Assembly (NCBI GenBank): GCA_043745195.1
Contig: JAYTTF010000122.1
Location: 1-64,000 of the forward strand
Direction: 5' to 3'
Length of the DNA: 64,000 nt
Origin: JANXSF01 sp043745195
GTDB taxonomy: Bacteria; Acidobacteriota; Terriglobia; Bryobacterales; Bryobacteraceae
Shown: piece by piece, positions 27,192 through 34,699 of the stretch
Numbering within the stretch: the first letter of the stretch is position 1
Layout of the letters: each line of letters starts with the position of its first letter
Notes under the pieces: model-generated
What the model saw: only the letters and a program-made list of their open reading frames with translations
Told to the model about the DNA's origin: nothing
Database searches by the model: none
Program-made: the position numbers and the translations under genes

Positions 27192-28103
27192 TTAGCTTCG
27201 GACCTGAACGCCGAATGTGTTTCGTAGCACACCAACGCCGTAAAGAACATCCACGGTAAACTGCTGTGCCAGCGTATTTGGTTCGTAACTCATCACCACC
27301 CGCATGCCGAAGTTTCCCAGCTCGGCGTATTCTGCAACTGCACCGGTTCCGGGCAACGGCTGAGGTAATCGGCGAATTACCAATCCCAAAGCATCCTTGG
27401 CAAAAGCAAGATTGTTCGTCGTAACTGGTCCGCTGCCGGACTTAGTTACAAACTGAGATCGGAATACATAGAAATCTTTCAACTTACCAATGCTTCCGTC
27501 AATCAAAGCTCTAACACCAGCATCCAGTGCGCTTCCATATTCGCTAAAGCGAGGGATCTGGCGCATTTGAGAGTAAGTGTTGGAATCGACCACCAAATAC
27601 TTAGGCATGCTTCCAGGAACTTTTGCATTGAATAAAGCTGTTTCAGCGGCATCAATGGTTGCTTCATTGATGACAGTCCCGGACGTACCAACTGGGAAGT
27701 TGGCAGTGAACTGAGCGTAAGTGGCTAGAAGATCGGTTTCGATCTTTTCTGCTAGCGCCACCAGCGCCGGCTGCATGTAAAGTCTCAGAAGATCCGGAAC
27801 CGCAACAACTTTTGTGATGTCCGGAATTTGAAATGTTGCTTCCGCATGGGTATTCAATACAATCTGAGCGTTTCCAAGGCTCGGGTTTTGAAACAGCACG
27901 CTTCCACCCTGAGCAATGTTGTTCGCTTGCATTACTGGAGGAATGGGAACATTCACAGTATCGCCGGCGTTTGCCAGTGTTGGTTCAAAGTCCCTATTTA
28001 CAAGGTTCCCCATTATGAGGTTACCCATCAAGGACGGCAGCGCCTCTGCGGCAACAAGTTTCACAATCGCGTTTGCCACGTTCGCTGAAGTAATTTGAGG
28101 CAT
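27192..28103 (-). CDS. Major capsid protein, P22-coat-like
   Basis: A 303-residue coat protein. The start (MPQITSANVANAIVKLVAAEALPSL is the first 25 residues; key part VANAIVKLVAAEALP), then GDTVNVPIPP, and a late NTLAQQFTVDVLYGVGVLR follow the P22-coat subgroup of the HK97 fold. No prohead protease gene precedes it, which fits a scaffold-dependent, uncleaved coat. Hairpins lie on both sides of the gene, so it may have its own mRNA and high expression. Confidence 0.85.
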   Translation of the reverse strand: MPQITSANVANAIVKLVAAEALPSLMGNLIMGNLVNRDFEPTLANAGDTVNVPIPPVMQANNIAQGGSVLFQNPSLGNAQIVLNTHAEATFQIPDITKVVAVPDLLRLYMQPALVALAEKIETDLLATYAQFTANFPVGTSGTVINEATIDAAETALFNAKVPGSMPKYLVVDSNTYSQMRQIPRFSEYGSALDAGVRALIDGSIGKLKDFYVFRSQFVTKSGSGPVTTNNLAFAKDALGLVIRRLPQPLPGTGAVAEYAELGNFGMRVVMSYEPNTLAQQFTVDVLYGVGVLRNTFGVQVRS

Positions 28104-28208
28104 TCTTTATCTCCTGTTTATTTCAATCTGGGCTCAACTTACTAAGCCCACTCTTACCAATGTCTTTGGTCTTCTTACTCGTTCCACAGTTAGTCAGATG
28201 GAAACAAA

Positions 28209-28232
28209 AACCGCCCGTTTGAAAGGGCGGTT
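28209..28232 (-). terminator. Rho-independent terminator between scaffold and coat genes
   Basis: Arms AACCGCCC and GGGCGGTT enclose an 8-base loop. On the minus strand the stem is followed by TTTTTGTTTC. It lies about 70 bases after the scaffold gene stop and 105 bases before the coat gene start, so it separates the terminase-portal-scaffold block from the coat-tail block. Confidence 0.75.
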
Positions 28233-28304
28233 AGTTGTTTCTTAGCTTTTCTCTGCAAACTTACAAATTCATGCTGTCCAATTCTGCGGACTCACCTTTC
28301 TGAG

Positions 28305-28877
28305 TCATCCACGAATTGTTTGAAGCGCCACTCGCGCAATATCCTGACGGGCACGCTCCAAGTCTTCGCTCGACATGCCTGGTCGGATTTTCTCCAACTC
28401 TAAGGTCGCAGCACCCATGCTCGGTGCTTTATGGCCAGTGCCCGCACCAGACCCACCTACGATTCGTGCTGGCAGCAGCTCAGGGTTTTCATGCAGAAAT
28501 TGCTGCAAGTAATCACGCACTGGAAACTCACCTTGATGATTCTTTGCAACCAAACGCCCATCATCCGTCTTTTGAATGTCGTCTTTGATTGCCTTGTAGG
28601 CCAGATCCAGTTTCGATACGCCTAACCGTTGCAGTTCCGACCGGACTGTCGAGTTCTTTTCAGCCTCTTCAGCCATAGCACGGCTCTTCTTGTTTTCCTC
28701 TGCCAGTTCATTGATTCGCTTTTCCAGCGATTCCCGCCGTCTTCGTTCGTCCACCAGTTCGGCTTTATACGCCGGTTCCGACTGTTGTTGTTCCGACGAT
28801 ACAAACTCTCGAATCACATCCTGAATCACCGACCGGATATCTAGTGCCGGTGCGTCCTGCTTGTTATTTGGTTCCAT
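28305..28877 (-). CDS. Capsid scaffolding protein
   Basis: A 190-residue highly charged, mostly helical protein with a coiled-coil core (about residues 35-75, RRRESLEKRINELAEENKKS). It starts one base after the portal gene stop and precedes the coat gene, the standard scaffold position. The C-terminal basic/helical end (ERARQDIARVALQTIRG) would be the coat-binding part. The absence of a protease gene agrees with a reusable scaffold. Confidence 0.75.
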   Translation of the reverse strand: MEPNNKQDAPALDIRSVIQDVIREFVSSEQQQSEPAYKAELVDERRRRESLEKRINELAEENKKSRAMAEEAEKNSTVRSELQRLGVSKLDLAYKAIKDDIQKTDDGRLVAKNHQGEFPVRDYLQQFLHENPELLPARIVGGSGAGTGHKAPSMGAATLELEKIRPGMSSEDLERARQDIARVALQTIRG

Positions 28878-30383
28878 CTATTCCTCCTTCTTTTGAAAAG
28901 CTTCATCAATCTCTCCGCCAATCGCGTCCTTTACTTGCTGACTCTCGTCACTCAAGTATTGGAAAACAAGTTTCTTGTAAATTTGCTTTTGTAGCGTCGG
29001 CGAATCGATTCCCAGTGCTAAGAGCTTTGCCGCCTCGTCTATAGCGCTGGAAAAGTCCCCAATGTCGAACTCATCTAGTCCTGAGACATGCACCGATAGA
29101 CTGTCTTCTCGAACCTCTTCAACAGCCCTTAAGGTTCGGCGGATCACGTCCTTTAAGGAGTCTCCATATGCCCTCAACACTTCTTGCGTAATGGCATAGT
29201 CCATCTGTTTGCTAAATCCCGAAACCATGCGGCTATCGGCTGGCGCCGCCTGCGAGAGCAGGTAGCAAACTCGATAGATCTCTTCCTTCAACCTGGTCAA
29301 ATTCTCCGCCGCAATGTGGTAAACCTTTCCTTCAGGCTCGGCCCATCCAAACCGATCTTGCGGCCCAAGTTGAATGTAGTAACTTTCGCCTGCAATCTGA
29401 TTCCACTCTCTGTCGCTGTAAATTACCGGTGTAGCGAACAATCCCATCGTCAAAGCCCAAGACAATGCGTTGGACTTATTGAAGTGTTCCATCTGCAACT
29501 GTGATGCCTTGTTCATCAGCCACAAACCATCAGTAAGTTTCAAATCCATCAACGGAACGCGCTTCAATTTCGCGAAACCATGAAATCCTTCACTAATCAG
29601 GGTTGGTGGATCCGACTTGGGAGCCCCTTCGCGCTTTTGGAAAACCTGGTATCGTGTCCGATCCAAATACATCCAACGTGTCTCAACGTACGGGTCCGCC
29701 TCGGTTGAGTCATTTTTCCAATGATTGGTCCGAATCACAACCCAATCGAAATTGCCGTACGAGTCTTTTCCCCAATTGATAATGTCTTCAGCCGCATAAC
29801 TAACCAGGTATGCTCGCGAGGTGCCATCCATCTCTTCCTCTGCCCGGCTCGACGCCTGCCGGTCTGCCCTAGGAAAGTCGATCAGTACGTATCCAACGCC
29901 ATTCACCAATGCATTCACAAACACTTTGCGAAAGAAGTCAGTCAGGTTTGTACCCTTTAGATCGCAGTCTTCCGTGAACTTCCCAAAAAACTCACGTCCT
30001 GGTTCATTGCTCCCTTCAATCGCCAACACTGGCTCTCGTCGAAATAAGGTTGCCGCAAACCAATCTATGATTGAGCCTATGTAGTTTTCATAAAAGACCC
30101 GATTTAGTCTTTCCCAATAAACATCAGCAGGTTCTTTTTGTCGGCGAATCAAGTAGTTGCCGGCGCGAGCTTTGAATTGTTCCCCGCCCGTGTAGAAGTC
30201 GCCGTGTTGTTCCCACATTGCCTTCCGGCTTATGTATTCCGGATGTTCTCGTTCAATGGCTTTCACGTCCGATGCTCCTTTGAAATATCTTGTTGGACCA
30301 GTTTCATCTCGTTCCCAATGTTTCCTTAAATCAACCGCTGGCCCTGCGGCCCCACTGTGTTGTTCACTTCCATTTCTTGCCAA
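28878..30383 (-). CDS. Phage portal protein
   Basis: A 501-residue protein that would form the dodecameric DNA channel at one capsid vertex. Features are the long helical middle, YENYIGSIIDWFAATLFRREP near residue 100, and YYIQLGPQDRFGWAEPEGKV. They fit the DUF4055-like/SPP1-type portal group. It overlaps the terminase stop by 58 bases and is followed at once by the scaffold gene. Confidence 0.85.
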   Translation of the reverse strand: MARNGSEQHSGAAGPAVDLRKHWERDETGPTRYFKGASDVKAIEREHPEYISRKAMWEQHGDFYTGGEQFKARAGNYLIRRQKEPADVYWERLNRVFYENYIGSIIDWFAATLFRREPVLAIEGSNEPGREFFGKFTEDCDLKGTNLTDFFRKVFVNALVNGVGYVLIDFPRADRQASSRAEEEMDGTSRAYLVSYAAEDIINWGKDSYGNFDWVVIRTNHWKNDSTEADPYVETRWMYLDRTRYQVFQKREGAPKSDPPTLISEGFHGFAKLKRVPLMDLKLTDGLWLMNKASQLQMEHFNKSNALSWALTMGLFATPVIYSDREWNQIAGESYYIQLGPQDRFGWAEPEGKVYHIAAENLTRLKEEIYRVCYLLSQAAPADSRMVSGFSKQMDYAITQEVLRAYGDSLKDVIRRTLRAVEEVREDSLSVHVSGLDEFDIGDFSSAIDEAAKLLALGIDSPTLQKQIYKKLVFQYLSDESQQVKDAIGGEIDEAFQKKEE

Positions 30384-31657
30384 ACCAAATACCCTAAAGC
30401 GTCCGACATATGCGTCCTTCTGTGATCCGTCATCTTGTCGATACTCAACGAGTCTTTCTGATAGGAAACTTCCTCCATATCCTTAATCAACTCCTTACAC
30501 TTCGGATCGATATAGATTGCCACCTCACCAGCCGCCGACTTCAACTTCGCATTCACCAATCCAATCCGGCCCCTCACCGCAGGGTTCGATCTCCTTACCC
30601 GGAAATTTGCTTGCTCAATCCCTTCACGCTTCAAAACTGCTTGAATAATTTTGTAGTCCGACACACCCGATGTCGTTTGCATCGTCAGCCCTGAAGAATC
30701 CCCATAAATGGAAATTCCAGCAGGATGGTTTCCGTACCTGTTAATAAACTCAGTACACGCGTCCTCGGTTGAAGCTCTATGCAGCTGAATTTCATCCAGC
30801 ACGTGAATCTCGTCACCTCGCCTTTGCGCAACAATCGAACACATTGGATCAATGTTGAAATCCAATGCCCAAAAAACCGGCAACCGGGAATGCACCGTCA
30901 ATGGCTTCACGTGAACTGCTCTATCAAAACTGCTGTAAACCGTATCAGCGCAAATATTCAAGTAGGTCCCCAGCACCTCTTGCTCGAAAAACCGCACATC
31001 ATAGCTACTCTTCAGCCGGTCGTAAAAATCAGGAACCTGGTCCAGAATGAAACGGTTCTCATATGGCTTTGCCTTTATTACTTCATATCCCGCCACCGGT
31101 TCTGCTATGAATCTTTTGTAAACCCAGTCAAATCCCTTCGGCGTCCAAACTCCAAATCCACACAATTCCCTCGCCTTTGGATCCCGCAACCGCCCTTCTA
31201 ACCGCGTCCACGCTTCTTCTTGGCAGTAGGACAGTTCATCAATTCCAAACCACGCCAAATTCGTTCCGCGCAACCTCTCGAAATCATCCAAAGAGCGCAT
31301 CACGATCTTTGACCCCGTGTCTTTCATCGTTACTACAAACTCACTCTTGTTAAACTCGAAAGGCAGGTCATTATCCCGCAGCACTTCCGTCAGTTGCGTC
31401 AGTGTCGCATCCCTCAACATCGGATACGTCGGCGCCCCTATCAACCCCAACCTTCCCGGATTCACGTAACTCAACCGAATCGCTTCCTGCACCAGCGCTT
31501 GACTTTTTCCCGATCCAATCGGTCCTGAAAATCCTTTGAACCTCGCCTTCGATTTATGAAACCGCTTCTGCGACGGTAGACTCTTATACAGAATCCCCCG
31601 CCTTACTAATCCTGCTTTTCCTCGTTCACTTGTTCCTCGTTCGGTTCTTCCACCCAT
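30326..31657 (-). CDS. Terminase large subunit
   Basis: DNA-packaging motor, 443 residues. The ATPase domain has Walker A GPIGSGKS at 45-52 and Walker B WFGIDE at 136-141. The nuclease domain has the RNase-H-like acidic triad: Asp266 in WALDFNID, Asp320 in IYGDSSG and Asp419 in HMSDALGY. All key residues are present, so the enzyme should be active. It overlaps the small-subunit frame by 52 bases and the portal gene by 58. Confidence 0.92.
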   Translation of the reverse strand: MGGRTERGTSERGKAGLVRRGILYKSLPSQKRFHKSKARFKGFSGPIGSGKSQALVQEAIRLSYVNPGRLGLIGAPTYPMLRDATLTQLTEVLRDNDLPFEFNKSEFVVTMKDTGSKIVMRSLDDFERLRGTNLAWFGIDELSYCQEEAWTRLEGRLRDPKARELCGFGVWTPKGFDWVYKRFIAEPVAGYEVIKAKPYENRFILDQVPDFYDRLKSSYDVRFFEQEVLGTYLNICADTVYSSFDRAVHVKPLTVHSRLPVFWALDFNIDPMCSIVAQRRGDEIHVLDEIQLHRASTEDACTEFINRYGNHPAGISIYGDSSGLTMQTTSGVSDYKIIQAVLKREGIEQANFRVRRSNPAVRGRIGLVNAKLKSAAGEVAIYIDPKCKELIKDMEEVSYQKDSLSIDKMTDHRRTHMSDALGYLVWQEMEVNNTVGPQGQRLI

Positions 31658-31971
31658 CGGACTTCAATCTCCCTGGCCTTCTCGTTTTCCTCTGATTGTT
31701 CTTGCCACTGCAGCAACCGAATTAAATCTCCCAAGGACATCTTTAGATCTTCTTTGTTGTTCAAGGTCTCCTTCGCGCGATCAAGCAGTTTTCCCAACAC
31801 CTCCGCGCTTTCCTCATTCCTTGATCGTTTTCCCTTCGGTGCCTCTTCTGCTTCCGTCTTCTTACTTCGCAAGTTGGTTTCTCCCGTGCCATTCGCCCCA
31901 AGTACGTATTGCCAATCTCTTCTGTCGACTACAAAACTACCAGACCATGTCTTCAAACTCGCCACCAACAA
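31606..31971 (-). CDS. Probable terminase small subunit
   Basis: A 121-residue charged protein preceding and overlapping the large terminase gene, where the DNA-recognition subunit is normally encoded. The middle is basic (KGKRSRNEESAEVLGKLLDR) and the C-terminus acidic. A clear HTH is not visible. Only a TTG start is available at 31971, so the N-terminus is uncertain. It is the first gene of the module. Confidence 0.5.
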   Translation of the reverse strand: MLVASLKTWSGSFVVDRRDWQYVLGANGTGETNLRSKKTEAEEAPKGKRSRNEESAEVLGKLLDRAKETLNNKEDLKMSLGDLIRLLQWQEQSEENEKAREIEVRWVEEPNEEQVNEEKQD

Positions 31972-32072
31972 TTTAGTAACTTATAGAACGAAAAGGAAAT
32001 AGGATTTCGAAACCGTTTGTGACCACCTTTCCCCAACCCCCTCAAAAATCGTAAAAGTGCAGGAATTCCACC

Positions 32073-32102
32073 CCAGGGTATAAACTGCCAGGGTATAAAC
32101 TA
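32073..32102. repeat. 15-bp tandem repeat at the module edge
   Basis: Two adjacent copies of CCAGGGTATAAACT plus one base lie in the 139-bp gap between the divergent small terminase and MgtC genes. Each copy contains TATAAAC, which resembles a -10 box. It could be an operator, a promoter duplication or a scar of insertion. Confidence 0.6.
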
Positions 32103-32110
32103 CTTGTTAC

Positions 32111-32605
32111 ATGCTCCACGAAACCCTAAGCATCAAAATGACCTTCGTTTCAATGTCTATTGACATGTTCCACCTGGCTATCTCCTACGCTTTGGCCTTC
32201 CCTATTGGTTGGGATCGGGAACGTGGAGACCGTTCTGCCGGCATTCGTACGTTTCCCATCGTCGCCATCGGTAGTTGCGGTTTAGCCATGATCGGCACCA
32301 ACCTAACCGGTGCCTCGCCCGATTCCTACAGCCGCATTCTCCAAGGCCTTGTCACTGGAATTGGGTTTGTCGGAGGAGGCGCCATCTTGAAAGAACGTGG
32401 CAGCGTTAGCGGCACCGCCACTGCTTCCAGCATCTTTAATATAGGGATAGTTGGCGCAGCTGTCGGCTTCGGCATGTACCACATTGCCATCACCCTATCT
32501 TTAGTCAACTACTTAACTCTGCGATTTCTTCTGCCACTTAAGAAGGAGGCCCATTTGGGTTTCACCAATCGGCAAGGGGCCGATGATGACCGCGAAATGT
32601 TCTAG
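32111..32605 (+). CDS. MgtC/SapB-family membrane protein
   Basis: A 164-residue inner-membrane protein, with four or five hydrophobic helices, corresponding to the membrane half of MgtC. Motifs are FPIGWDRERGDRSAGIRTF, GIGFVGGGAILKERG and SSIFNIGIVGAAVGFG. The soluble C-terminal domain of MgtC is missing, as in SapB-type proteins. MgtC proteins modulate ATP synthase or survival at low magnesium; the role here is not known. It is divergent from the phage module. Confidence 0.85.
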   Translation: MLHETLSIKMTFVSMSIDMFHLAISYALAFPIGWDRERGDRSAGIRTFPIVAIGSCGLAMIGTNLTGASPDSYSRILQGLVTGIGFVGGGAILKERGSVSGTATASSIFNIGIVGAAVGFGMYHIAITLSLVNYLTLRFLLPLKKEAHLGFTNRQGADDDREMF

Positions 32606-32653
32606 GCCGCTCCAAAGAAAAAGCTTGCAAAACGATACTAAAGTGATATCATC

Positions 32654-32678
32654 ATGCTATCTCAAGGAGAGATAGCAT
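32654..32678 (+). promoter_or_regulatory. Hairpin with the ribosome-binding site in its loop
   Basis: Perfect 10-bp arms ATGCTATCTC (32654-32663) and GAGATAGCAT (32669-32678) enclose the loop AAGGA. The Shine-Dalgarno sequence of the SPFH gene at 32682 therefore sits in the loop and the top of the stem. Folding would present or mask the ribosome site; the same dyad could also be a protein operator. Confidence 0.65.
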
Positions 32679-32681
32679 ATC

Positions 32682-33557
32682 ATGAAAGAAATTGGAATCA
32701 CCGCCCTGCCAGGCTTGGTGATGTTACTCGTTGAAGCCGGCATCCTGCTCAGCTCTGTATTTTGCATCCTTTTCTCCGCCAAAGCTCAAAATGACGGCTC
32801 ACCAGCGGGAATCGTCCTCGGCTTGTTAGGCATCGGCCTGTTTGTTTTCCTCATGCCCGGATTCATGTCCGTCCAACCCAACACTGGCGTTGTGCTCACC
32901 CTATTTGGAAAGTATAAGGGCACCATCAAGTCTCCCGGTCTTCAATGGGCCAACCCGTTCTTTGCCAAAAAGCCCATTTCACTTCGAGTCCGCAACTTTG
33001 AAACCACACATCTCAAGGTGAATGACAAGGATGGCAACCCCATCGAAATTGCCGCCGTCGTAGTCTGGAAAGTAGTCGATTCCGCCGAAGCCTCCTTCCA
33101 AGTCGATGACTACGAAAACTACGTGAAAATCCAAAGCGAAGCTGCGCTTCGAAACATGTCAACGGCCTATCCATACGATGCCCACATTGAAGGCGACCTC
33201 TCCCTTCGCGCCAATGCCTTGGAAGTCTCCGCCCATCTTAAAGACGAACTCCACCAACGTCTCCAAGTTGCCGGCGTTGAAACGGTCGAGGCTCGCATTA
33301 GTCATTTGGCCTACTCTCCAGAAATCGCCGCTTCCATGTTGCAGCGCCAACAGGCCTCAGCAATAATTTCCGCTCGAAAAATGATTGTCGAAGGCGCAGT
33401 CGGTATGGTGGAAATGGCGCTCGAACGGTTGTCCAGGAACAACATCATCCAACTAGACGAAGAACGCAAAGCCACCATGGTTTCCAACCTGCTGGTAGTC
33501 CTCTGCGGCGAACGCTCCGTGCAGCCCGTAGTAAACGCTGGCACTTTGTACCAGTAA
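32682..33557 (+). CDS. SPFH/Band 7 (stomatin-prohibitin-like) protein
   Basis: A 291-residue membrane protein. Two N-terminal hydrophobic segments (about residues 8-30 and 43-60) are followed by the SPFH domain: VQPNTGVVLTLFGKYKGT, FETTHLKVNDKDGNPIEI and VETVEARISHLAYSPEIAASML. Such proteins form large oligomeric cages or membrane microdomains. The partner is often a membrane protease, which is not seen here. It is followed by an Arc-type gene 11 bases later, a common pairing. Translation is probably controlled by the hairpin just upstream. Confidence 0.9.
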   Translation: MKEIGITALPGLVMLLVEAGILLSSVFCILFSAKAQNDGSPAGIVLGLLGIGLFVFLMPGFMSVQPNTGVVLTLFGKYKGTIKSPGLQWANPFFAKKPISLRVRNFETTHLKVNDKDGNPIEIAAVVVWKVVDSAEASFQVDDYENYVKIQSEAALRNMSTAYPYDAHIEGDLSLRANALEVSAHLKDELHQRLQVAGVETVEARISHLAYSPEIAASMLQRQQASAIISARKMIVEGAVGMVEMALERLSRNNIIQLDEERKATMVSNLLVVLCGERSVQPVVNAGTLYQ

Positions 33558-33568
33558 ATTGGAGACAG

Positions 33569-33751
33569 ATGGCCGATAGGAAACCATTCCTCCTCCGCAT
33601 CGATGAGAAGATTCTCGATCAAGTGAAAAAGTGGGCTGACCACGACATGCGCAGCCTCAACTCCCACATCGAGTTTCTTCTTCGTCGTGCGCTAAAAGAT
33701 TCTGGACGCTTGAAATCGGAAAATTCTAAAGCCCCAAACTCCACCAAGTAA
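33569..33751 (+). CDS. Arc-type ribbon-helix-helix protein
   Basis: A 60-residue protein of Arc/MetJ fold: the strand KPFLLRIDEKILDQVKKWAD, then helix MRSLNSHIEFLLRRAL. These small dimers bind DNA and often repress their own operon. It follows the SPFH gene closely, and SPFH plus Arc-like pairs recur in other genomes. The palindrome upstream of the SPFH gene is a candidate target. Confidence 0.82.
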   Translation: MADRKPFLLRIDEKILDQVKKWADHDMRSLNSHIEFLLRRALKDSGRLKSENSKAPNSTK

Positions 33752-33783
33752 GCAGTCTGATAGATCTGGTTATCACAGCCAGT

Positions 33784-33804
33784 TGGATACGCAAGCCAGT
33801 AGGG
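33784..33804 (-). repeat. Dispersed repeat copy (also at 49168)
   Basis: Read on the minus strand this 21-bp stretch is TCCCTACTGGCTTGCGTATCCA. It matches 49168-49189 on the plus strand with one base change and one indel. It lies in the 215-bp gene-free gap after the Arc-type gene, where I see nothing else. Confidence 0.45.
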
Positions 33805-33966
33805 ACGTTGGCGGCCTTATATACAGCTCTTCAGTCTCCCCCATTGGGTGAATTTACTTTCCAGTTCCTATGAGGATAAGCACATTTGTCTTCCGCCTTG
33901 TCGTAGTAGTGTTACCAACTCAACTGCCCTGTTGGGTTCAAGCAACCACAGAAAGATTGCCGCAGG

Positions 33967-34224
33967 TTAGGCTCCAGGCCGCTTCTTTCTCTTGAAAATG
34001 CCGCAGTCAACCATGTGCAACCAGCCGGGGCTGCTTCCTCTATCGCGGCAATGATCTTCGCCAGATGCTTTTTGATGATGGGTAGTTGAATGGCTGATAG
34101 CCACGGTTAACAACTCGCCATTCTTAAGGCCAGCCCACCCCATGTATGCCACGGTCACTACTTCATGTTGCCCCAAAAGATTCCGCAATGCGTGATCAAG
34201 ATTCTCATCCAGCAACACCTTCAC
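33967..34224 (-). pseudogene. Frameshifted DUF5615 (PIN-like) toxin
   Basis: The frame starts MKVLLDENLDHALRNLLGQH and AYMGWAGLKNGELL, the N-terminus of DUF5615 PIN-like toxins. It then runs into unrelated sequence. The expected C-terminal helices appear in another frame (LSAIQLPIIKKHLAKIIAAI), and the final VDCGIFKRKK is back in the first frame. About 30-45 residues, including the second acidic region, are missing. Two frameshifts plus a deletion mean no active RNase. Confidence 0.65.
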
Positions 34225-34475
34225 TGGGCGAGTTGCTTCCGCTGTGAGTCGGCAAACTCGATCAGCCGTTCGATCTGGTCAAGGGACAGAGAAGGGAAAC
34301 CATCATGTAGCTCGTTCATGGTCTCCCCAAGTTCGTAGCTACCCACGATTGCATCTGGCAAAATGCGAGTTCCGCGCACGATTGGCCGACCAGATACTTT
34401 ACCAGGAACCTGCTCGATCAGTTCGCATAATGTCCAGTCGATTTCTGTTAACTCAGCTGCATCACTAAGTGCCAT
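34221..34475 (-). CDS. DUF433-family antitoxin
   Basis: An 84-residue protein with the DUF433 signature GRPIVRGTRILPDAIVGSYE and SLDQIERLIEFADSQRKQ, a small winged-helix fold. It overlaps the DUF5615 toxin start by four bases, the normal order for this toxin-antitoxin type. The antitoxin frame is intact although its toxin is broken. It may still autorepress. Confidence 0.85.
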   Translation of the reverse strand: MALSDAAELTEIDWTLCELIEQVPGKVSGRPIVRGTRILPDAIVGSYELGETMNELHDGFPSLSLDQIERLIEFADSQRKQLAQ

Positions 34476-34699
34476 GATCTACACTCCTCTTTCCAGATTA
34501 CGCTAAAAAAACATTTGGAGAATCTTCCAAAGTCAAAAAAAAGGCCGTTTTTCCTATCCTCCAAATTCACCATCACACCCAATCGAAATAAATATTCCGC
34601 CAAAAACTCCCAACATATCAACCACTTCCATCCAGCCACTTATTTCCATCCGCCTCGCCATTTCACTCCCTGGGGTACCTTTATTTCAGAAGAACCTCA

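Larger units (their letters stand above)
14383..31971 (-). mobile_element. Phage-derived structural module (defective prophage or GTA-like)
   Basis: Genes in strict virion order run on the minus strand: small terminase, large terminase, portal, scaffold, coat, connectors, tail terminator, tail tube, chaperone pair, short tape measure, two distal-tail proteins, hub and a tail glycosidase-like protein. All large frames are open and spacing is tight, so the module looks maintained. No integrase, repressor, replication, holin or endolysin gene and no obvious attachment repeats were seen within the window. The boundaries are the outermost genes, not mapped ends; the DUF4288 gene may be host. Confidence 0.75.

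Noticed and set aside
14383..31971. Attachment-site repeats bounding the phage module
   Set aside because: I looked for identical stretches near both ends and for a tRNA gene but found none convincing by eye; a computed repeat search is needed.
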